From the NCBI GenBank assembly GCA_030737835.1, contig CM060855.1, positions 18,550,378-18,614,377 of the forward strand: a stretch of 64,000 bases of DNA, given 5' to 3'. A program made the position numbers and the translations under genes. Every line of letters begins with the position of its first letter. Position 1 is the first letter of the stretch. The stretch is from Acorus gramineus. Taxonomy: Eukaryota; Streptophyta; Magnoliopsida; Acorales; Acoraceae. The notes beneath the pieces were generated by a model. It ran no database searches and was not told where the DNA came from. It worked only from the letters and a program-made list of their open reading frames with translations. Shown here piece after piece: positions 55,674-64,000 of the stretch.

Positions 55674-58600
55674 TCTTCTTCTTCTTCTTCTTCTTCTTTC
55701 TTTTTGTTCTCTACTGTCTGCATTGCAAATATTTTTGGAGAACCCTTTTTGCATTAATTGACATACATTGGCTACAAACAAACATTGCATCTAATGTCTA
55801 AACATATAAAACATTTTTTTTTTTTTTGTGATTTTTTTTATATGATGGTTCACTAGCATTGGACTGATGATTTCAATTTAGTTCACACGAAAAGTAAAAC
55901 CTTTTAAATCCTTGTCAGTTTCTTTTTGTTAATTTTTTTCCACTCTCTTTTTTTCTAATGGGTTTGTCACACCTCTCTCTTTCCAAATCTTTTGAGTGGA
56001 AAAAGAGAAAATATACTGTTCTAAGTCAATTATATATATATAAGAAATAAATCTTGGTCACAATTAAGGAAAATTATATATTTGTTTAGATAGTTGTCCT
56101 GTCTTTCTTTCTTACATTTAAAAAGTGCTTTCTCTCTCTCTCTCTTTCTCTCTCTTTCAAAGGAAGATTGAATCAATTACAAAACTTTAATTATTTTCTT
56201 CAAATTACTTTCAAAGTAATTAATCGGAAAAGAAGTAGATCAACCGACATATTTTGAGCATATATTCAACCCATTTTACAACCTTATTTATAATCACATA
56301 TATTTCGTTAGTCACGTACGCTCACTGAAACAAGATGTATATCTGGTTAGAAATCTCTTTTACAGATGCTATAAATGAATATTTACGATGATGTATAATA
56401 CTTTTATAAGATAAATAAAAAACGCAGACTATATTTGGGACTAGAAATGAAACTAAATTATATACACATGTATCTTTCCTAATTATAGGTGTGCCGTTTC
56501 AGATGTTTTGATTTTTTTTTTTTGAAATATTATATTTCGTGGAATATATATACTCCAATGGGATCCATGCACTTGTGCAAAAAATAAAGAAATGTACATA
56601 TTCATCCAACAAAGCAAAAGATAAGGTTGAAAATTAAATAAAGATTGCATGAAAAATTGCTAGCGTGAGATAAAAATGATAGAAGACTAGTGAATTCCTA
56701 TTAAGGGTAGTTTATTTTCTGTGAGAAAGGGAGAGAAGGTCTAACAAAAGTTCTTTTGATCAATCTTGAGATAAAGTAAGCATATGTAACCTAAGATAAA
56801 GAATCCTTTTTTGGTCAATGAAAATGAAAATGAAAATGACTTTTTTGAGTTTTATAGGGATCACCCCACTCTACCTGAAGCTGGGGCTGCTCCACTGAAC
56901 CCTACTGAAACCTCTTCTTTTTGGGGGGCTAGGGTTTCAAAACATTGTTGGAAGGTCTAAAAGTAGTGTGTATTGTGATTCTTTTGAAGATTGATTCATA
57001 AATTACAAATAATGCTGATGTATTTGTTCAACTCAACCAATCAAGAAGAATGTGTAGTATTTAGTCATAGCTCATAATAAGTGGATTATTCATGGTGTGA
57101 GATAAGGTAAATTTTGTGTGGCAAAGAAAATTGTTTGATTTTTTTTTTTTGGCTTGTATAATTTTTTATTCCCATAATATCTAGACTGATGCTGTCATGA
57201 CATATGCACATTAAAATGCTCAAATCCATTAAAATGATGGCATATAATAACTCATAATTTGTATCAATTTGATCACTAATTCATATAATTGTTTTTCATA
57301 AATATATATAAAAATAAGCACTGTGCTTTTTCTTTTTCCATATTTTTTATGATTCTGGTTCACTTAAATCAATCTGCTTAACCGGGTGCGGTCGGGTTTG
57401 GAAATTGAACTTTCGAGTTCAAGTGGTTAGTCGCATATTTGAACTTATAAAGGCCTCCAGACTATATTTTAAAAATATTATAAGATGAAAAAACTGTTTA
57501 GTTTTTTTTTTTTTTTGTTACAATTAACCAATGCTTAATTTTCTTGCCCAAACCAAGTAATATTTTTATAAATCTTTTGGAATGGGAAATTAAAAAAAAT
57601 AAAAACTTCAAGCATTGTTTTACATACATGATACATGTTATAAAATTTAGGAAGATGCAACTTTACAATTTTATACTAGAAAAATATAGAAAAATTATCT
57701 TTTCAGCTTCATATTGATATTTCCTTCATTTCTTCAATTATCAAACAACTATTAGTAATAATATTTTGTTGATCTTAATGAACTATTATTATAAAATAAA
57801 GAAAGAATGAAAAATAGAAATTATGTTACTATTCACCCCAATTTTTTCATAAGTGGTTGGCAGGAGTGCTTGATGTCATCAACCAAATCAGATTTAATGT
57901 TCATTTTAAAATATTATATATATATATATATATAACTAAATAAATAACTTGATGCGCATTGCAAAGACACATTTTTTCTCTTATGTGTGATCTTGCGATG
58001 TAGACAAGTAGTTATTGATCAAAATTATGTATATGAGACCATGTCACAAGGGCACATGACATGTCACTTGATGCATGTGGTCCAAGATTTTCCATAGCTG
58101 ATCATGATATATATTGGACAATTTTGGGAGAAAATAATTTCATGAAGTTCACCAAAGTTAATACAAATTTTATTTGAATTAAAGTGAATTTTATCATTAA
58201 AAATTAAATAATATAAAGATAAATACCATTATAATAAACTTACATTATCTCCATACATATATATTTGTTTCCTCATTTAAAAGAAATTAAAAAACCAAAA
58301 GAGTATTATACATGTCATTAGTTCTTTAATTTCTAAATTATTTTTTTCATTGATACTTCAAATTTTCAAGTAATCATCAAATCATTAACAAACGTTGGGC
58401 ACAAATTCATAAATTAATAACATTCATACACCTCTTCAAGAAAACAAATCAAGCATAATATATATATGCTTTTATGGCCACATGTTTTTTATGGTTTAAA
58501 ATATATTAGGGTATTGTAAATATAATAAATCAAATAGATCCTCCTATTAATCATATAATAAGAAATCAACAATGAAAAAAAAATACCATTATCAAAATGA

Positions 58601-60268
58601 ACACTTAATCAAATAACAATAATATAGTACACCTTGATTTTCTATTACAAGATATAACTACATTAATGCTAGATCAACAGAAATTTTAACTCTGAAAAAA
58701 TATATTTTTTAATAAACAAAAAACTTTCATGATCAACAAGGAAGAAAGAAAATTCTTTTCACACCGAGTTCTCAATAGAATGATCATCAATGATACTAAA
58801 AAATTTCATTGGATAAGAATCTTCATCCAAAATATCGAAGTCGGCAAGGGCTTCTCATGGTGGCGAATCTATCGTAGGTTTTCGACTAATATTTGACTAC
58901 AACAACATGGAAAACGACGATCCATGATCTTCGAGACTCCAATTAAAAGATACCATGGACCATTATTGAAGAGCTTAACCTAAGTTGAAAAATGTGACTT
59001 CAAACAATGCATGTGTTGAGGATTTTCAATCATATAGCTAGGCTTTTTTTTCCCCATTCCAAGAGTCTACATTTTCAGCTGCCTTTTCCATGTGTGTTAC
59101 ATGAAATTCTGAACCTTGTTTCAAGTATAAGTTTCAACTTGTCAACTTGTTCTCTCATCATATAATGTGATGTACATCAAAATCTCTACTAAGGTCTTCA
59201 CCTATGTACATGCAACCAACAAAACCACCCTTATTTATGTAATCAAATAATATTATATATAGTTCTATTGGGGAAATTATTGTGAGGATCTAATCTGCCC
59301 AACACAAATCTAATGTGGGGACCATGGATGTGAGGATGATAAAAATGTGACAAAATCTTCAAAAGGAAATCTACATAAAATGCATTGAACTTAAACCCTA
59401 GCTAGTCACAGTTAAAACCCACCTCATTCAAGTCCCTTGAAAATGATATTTTTGCAGAAACATAGTCATGGTCATGTGAAGAACATTAAATTGCACTTAA
59501 AATGGTACATAAATAATCACTTTCAAACCGTGTATTTGGATCAAATGCTTGAGTTTGTATTCTTCATGTGGACAACGCGCTTTTAAATTATTGTTTTTTT
59601 TTTTTGTGTGATTGAAGTTAAAACCTCTGTTTGGGTAGAAGAATAGACATGAAACAGAGTGAATTAGTGGCAACAATAAAAGCTTAAAAACCATGTTTGG
59701 TTGAAAGGAATATATGAGTGTAATTATGTTAGAACATGTGGAAATAAGCTGGTATTAATATTTTAAGTCTCCTGTAATTGTATTATTCCAAGAGAGTCCA
59801 TTTCTCAAATCGATTTTAATTTTCACATTTTGTAAATTCTTATTCACATCTTATTAATCTTTTATCCAATGGTTAACCAAACAAATAACTCTGTTATTAT
59901 ATTTTTCAATGAGAATAATTGAAAACACAATCAAACAGAAAATTATTTATTTTGATCAACTTATTCATATACAGTTATCTATCCTAAATATCTTTTGTTG
60001 CTAAAAAAAAAAAAAAGGTGAAGAGGGCACATAACTGGACATGCAGACTACAATCTGACAGCAAACACAATAATTGATTTAATTGGAAAAACTTAATTTA
60101 ATTGGTTCAAATTGAAAAAAAATTCTGACTTTTTGGTTTAATTCAGACATCAATTCATGTTACTTATTGATTCAAATCGACCATCCACTCGAGTTAATTA
60201 GTCTAATAAGTGCTACTTATTGATTCTTTGGTTCAAATCAAAATTTTCTTATGTTTTTTTATTCGAAA
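55401..60268. other. AT-rich intergenic DNA
   Basis: No gene is visible. Microsatellites include (TA)n at 55465-55482, (CT)n then (CTT)n at about 55641-55698, and (TA)n at 57916-57932. About 59690-59960 shares words such as AATTGTATTATTCCA with the Tourist-like families, but its ends are unclear. A slightly GC-richer patch at 58815-58960 has no open frame. Confidence 0.5.
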
Positions 60269-60543
60269 GGGTGTTGTTACACTCAGTCCTTATTACAGTC
60301 TAAAATGCAGTCCTATATACCTAGTCAGAAAAAACATATGCATCAATAGACAATGCATATATATACATATCATTAAAAAAAATTATATTTACTAAAAATG
60401 GATTCATTCAACTCGAAATGGAGCGATACATACTTTTTATCAAAATATATACATCATTAGAAGATATTTATTATTTTAAAAAAATTGAAAACATGTGTAG
60501 TCTGCGTTTTGAACTGTAAAAATGACTAAATGTAACATTTTTC
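60269..60543. mobile_element. MULE-type MITE (family A)
   Basis: Starts GGGTGTTGTTACACTCAGTC and ends GACTAAATGTAACATTTTTC, an inverted repeat of about 15 bases. The interior matches 578-821 closely (for example CTCGAAATGGAGCGATA and GTCTGCGTTTTGAACTG). A target duplication is not clear. Confidence 0.65.
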
Positions 60544-60857
60544 AAAAACTCAGCCCAAATGAAGTCCACATACTTTTGATTTTTTTTGTTTTTAAAATAG
60601 AATATCTCATCTAACAAAATATATAATTATATAAAAGTGAATGATATATTTCAATAAATTATAGATACTAATAAAGGTTTATAGTTCGTTATAGTTAATG
60701 CGGGTGGCTAACAAGGTATATATGACTGAAAAATGGGTTGAGTGTAACAACATTGAATTTTATCTTGAATTTTCAAAACATAACTTCCTCATCCCTTGTA
60801 TTTGCATGAACCATCATATTTGAGAACATGAATAATGGATCTTGAAACTATTTTTTA

Positions 60858-61286
60858 GCTGCCGTTTGGATAGAGAGACGTAAATTATTTTTGGGTTTAT
60901 GACTATTTTATAAATAAGTTAATATACCAGAGGAATAAATGATTTTCTGTTTGGTTGTATTTTTAATTATTTCTGTTGGAAAACATAATGCTGAAGTTTT
61001 TATTGTTTGATTGACTATGGATAAGTTTTGGATAAAATATGAGTGAGGAGTGGATAAAGATTTATAAAAGGTAAAAAAAACAATTAGACCTGTTGATCCG
61101 TTAATTTATAAAATGTGATGACAGTGAAGTCCACTTATTCTATTGTTTGAAATGGTTATCCCACCTAATTCCAACTTATATAGGCATCCAAATACCGGTC
61201 TATTCCATCAATCCAAACAAGGTTTTTTACCTTATTCCAAATTATTCCAGTCTATTTCAACTCTAACCCTCAATCCAAACAGCTCA
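60858..61286. mobile_element. Tourist-like MITE
   Basis: The 429-bp element starts GCTGCCGTTTGGATAGAG and ends CTCAATCCAAACAGCTCA, flanked by TTA at 60855-60857 and 61287-61289. Non-coding. Confidence 0.7.
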
Positions 61287-61561
61287 TTAAACAGCTCATT
61301 AAAGTTCTAAAATAAAATTACATAAAATTATTAAATAATCAATAAAGAGGTGAAGTTGGAAAGGGTAGGGTGAGGGGGGGGGGAGTGGTGTTGTGGGGCA
61401 AGAGTCCAAGTGGGCTCAATTTGTGGGCCCAAACGCATGAACCATCCTGACTGAATGGGGGCCCACAAAAGTGGGTGGGACGTTGCCATCACTGGTACTT
61501 GGACCACACATAAACATGACTTATTTAGGTTTACTCAATATTTTTATTTTTATTTTTTTTT

Positions 61562-62232
61562 GTAAACTCAATAACACAATTCAACAAAATAGCAATGTTT
61601 TAAAGATTGATTAGTTCATTCAACCACAAAAATGAAATGGATTAAGGTCATCAGTTTCAATTGTAGGATTAACTGGATCTGAACCGTGACATTATCATAA
61701 AATAACAAAGATTTTCAAATATTATTACTGTGTGGATAGAAAATCCCGCATGAATTTTAGGCACGACACGTGTCGTTCTTGAATGGGTTAATGGGTAGTC
61801 ATATCTGCCTAATTGAGCCGAGGAAAACAGGATCAGCTTCACAAGTAGAAGAGCTCATATAGACTAGTTAGGATCTGAGGTGCCCAAAGGTTAGTCGCGA
61901 ATCTGATACCCTGAGGACAACACTACAAGGGCCCAACTCGGAGCAGAACGGTCAGACAATAATTTGGGTGAGGCCCTGAGTGGTCAGAACCCACTTTATC
62001 CATTACAGCTATCAAGGCGTGTGTTTGACCCGATGAACAGACTGACAAAATCCTGAGCCGCCTACCTGAAATGGCGTCATGTGATCACATTCTGTAACGA
62101 ACCGTCCAGCACGATTGTTCAAAAGAATGACATAACAAAGATTTTAAATATTATTGCTAATACACAAATTTACAAAAAAAAGAATTATAAATTATTATTT
62201 TGGTAAACTCGATGACACAATTCAACAAAATA
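61562..62232. repeat. GC-richer patch flanked by two pairs of direct repeats
   Basis: A 24-25 base block (ATAACAAAGATTTT...) occurs at 61702-61726 and 62132-62155. A second block (GTAAACTC.ATAACACAATTC type) occurs at 61562-61591 and 62203-62232. Between the first pair lies about 400 bp of distinctly GC-richer unique sequence with no convincing reading frame. Possibly a decayed solo LTR or other insertion. Confidence 0.5.
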
Positions 62233-62315
62233 CTGAATAATAATAAATAAAAAAATTTGTGAATTTTGAATTGTTCTCCCTCTGATGAATTATTCCCATG
62301 TACCAAAAAGTGTAA

Positions 62316-62742
62316 GGGATTTTTAATTTTAAATTCCTGTAAACATGTCTATTTAGGGATCGGTCCCTCACTTCTTCATATTTCTTTTTAAGTCCCCATA
62401 TTCAACCGCTTATTTGGTTTTTAGTTTCTCCATCAAACGTCCGTCCATACACTATTAATTTGTGAAATGTGATTTTATTTTTAAGTTCCTGTAAACTATG
62501 TTATTTAGTGATCAGTTCCTGTAAAATATGAAGAAGGGAGTGACTAATCACTAAATAACATAGTTTACAGGGACTTGAAAATAAATCACATTTCACAAAT
62601 AAATGGTGTATGAACGGACGTTTGACAGAGGGACTAAAAACCAAATAGGCAGTTGAATATGAGAACTTGAAAAGAAATATGAAGAATGGAGGGATCGATC
62701 CCTAAATAAGCATGTTTACAAGAACTTAAAAATAAAAATCCC
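62316..62742. mobile_element. MULE-type MITE with palindrome-within-palindrome structure
   Basis: The 427-bp element has ends GGGATTTTTAATTTTAA / TTAAAAATAAAAATCCC and perfect 9-bp target duplications AAAGTGTAA at 62307-62315 and 62743-62751. Inside, 62463-62603 is itself an inverted repeat (TGTGATTTTATTTTTAAG against CTTGAAAATAAATCACA), related to the MITE at 26077-26348. Outer and inner arms can all pair into a single long hairpin. Confidence 0.78.
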
Positions 62743-62751
62743 AAAGTGTAA

Positions 62752-63584
62752 GCATTGGTGATAATGAACTAAATTAAATTGGACAATTTGATTATTCAAC
62801 GCATTCATCTTCTTACTTTGTTGTGATTGAGATACTTTATAAGATTTCAAACCTAAACGTAGAATGCAATTAATTTTAAATCTTCCTTTGTTAGATTAAA
62901 TTAATTTATGTATCTCAAAGTAAGAAGATGATCAAACCGTCACGAACACATTAAACAATCAAATTATCCAATGCCCGTTAAACTTAATCTGATCCCTAAT
63001 TTATGCATTCTATGAATATATTGTATTAATAATGAATAAATCTTGTATCATTAGCGAAGAACTTCCCATTATCAGTCAAACAATGTCATTACTTCGCTTA
63101 CTATTATTATGTATTATAATTTTTTGTTTTAATTTCTCTGTTTGTTTCAAGATTAGGGTAGACCCCGGCTAGCTTGTTAAGGGGATAAGTGATGAGATAA
63201 GATGGATAATTGTGGGGATAATTGTGAAAGAGTGATAACTTATCCTGTTCGGTATAAAAAATAATGGGGATAAACCGATTTTAAAATGAAAATGAGGTTT
63301 TTTTTGTTCTACTTAAAAGTTGGAATAACATTTATCCCCATATTTTGTTTAATTTTGACAAATGTGAATAAAGATAAATTGATAGACTTTTTATCCCTTA
63401 AAATTAGGCCAATTTATTCTCAAAATCTTAACCATTTGCCAAACCAGTTAAGTGACCGCTTAGATCCCCTATCCATGGAAGACCCCTAAATAAAGAAAAT
63501 GTAGTTTTTTATGATTATAAAAAAATTGTGGTTGTTCTGTCTAGACTTAACTTATAGCCTACCTAACCTGTCTCATTTCAGGTA
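62752..63584. other. AT-rich intergenic DNA
   Basis: No credible gene. 63178-63300 contains repeated GGGGATAA words (TTAAGGGGATAAG, GTGGGGATAATTG), probably part of a decayed MITE. The short plus-strand frame at 63286-63489 has no recognised similarity. Confidence 0.45.
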
Positions 63585-64000
63585 AGCCTGTCAATGGAGC
63601 TGATACAGATTGGATAGACTGATATCTGTATCCGAGCTAAAAATCTGAAAAAGAATCTGTATCCGATCTGAAAATCCGGATTCAGATAATTATCTAAAAC
63701 ATCTAAATACTTTAAATGCATATGGATATGATTCAAATATCGAAAATCCAATATCCAAAAATAAAATTCATATATCTAATATATGAAATATGTAAAAAAA
63801 TCCAATAATTACATAATATAAAAACTAAAATTATAAGTAAACACGCAAAACATTATATGTTTTGAAGTAAAAAAATAATATAAAAAAAAACTCATACTAT
63901 AGCACTAAAATACAAATATATTAATGTAATAAAAAATAATATTATATTATTTCATATATAGATTTTTAGATATTAGATCATTTTTAAAATTTTAGGATAC
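63585..64000. repeat. hAT-like repeat running off the right edge
   Basis: Opens AAGCCTGTCAATGGAGC, similar to the AGGCCTGTCAAC end of the element at 9485-10051, and continues with repeated TCTGTATCCGA and CCGGATTC words. The other end lies beyond the window. Confidence 0.45.

Overview
The window is nuclear DNA of a flowering plant. Coding exons are short and separated by AT-rich introns with GT..AG borders. The three recognisable proteins are plant types: an Arabidopsis MAPKKK3-like kinase, a NAC035/LOV1-like transcription factor and an SNM1-type DNA-repair nuclease. Pol III tRNA genes lack encoded CCA, and intergenic DNA is full of plant-type MITEs, hAT-like repeats and LTR elements. I cannot place the species more precisely.

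Layout. 1-1264: the 5' end of an SNM1/Apollo-like metallo-beta-lactamase nuclease gene (minus strand), continuing past the left edge. 2169-6703: a complete 11-exon MAPKKK3-like gene (minus strand), predicted 661 aa. 6930-17398: AT-rich intergenic DNA with MULE-, Tourist- and hAT-type MITEs and a 500-bp foldback repeat. 17399-22279: a full-length but non-autonomous minus-strand LTR retrotransposon (716-bp LTRs, AGTTG target duplication, PBS, polypurine tract, TATA box in each LTR) whose interior has no gag/pol and is mostly four unrelated tandem-repeat arrays. 22285-40100: AT-rich DNA with nested MITEs, a solo LTR inside an hAT-like element, a TRIM-like LTR remnant, and an unexplained GC-richer stretch with a TATA box near 38398. 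40104-42836: nine tandem ~303-bp units, each carrying one tRNA-Gly(UCC) gene; the last six are intact and the first three are damaged. 42837-49975: no recognisable gene. 50443-52126: a complete 3-exon NAC gene (minus strand), predicted 356 aa. 52300-64000: intergenic DNA with further MITEs and repeats.

The three protein genes share a strand but have no evident functional connection: DNA repair, MAP-kinase signalling and transcription. The two most unusual structures are the tRNA-Gly array, apparently expanded by unequal exchange, and the array-filled retrotransposon. I found no sign of a new enzymatic system. Exon borders were read by eye from splice sites, frame continuity and family resemblance; they were not checked against transcripts.
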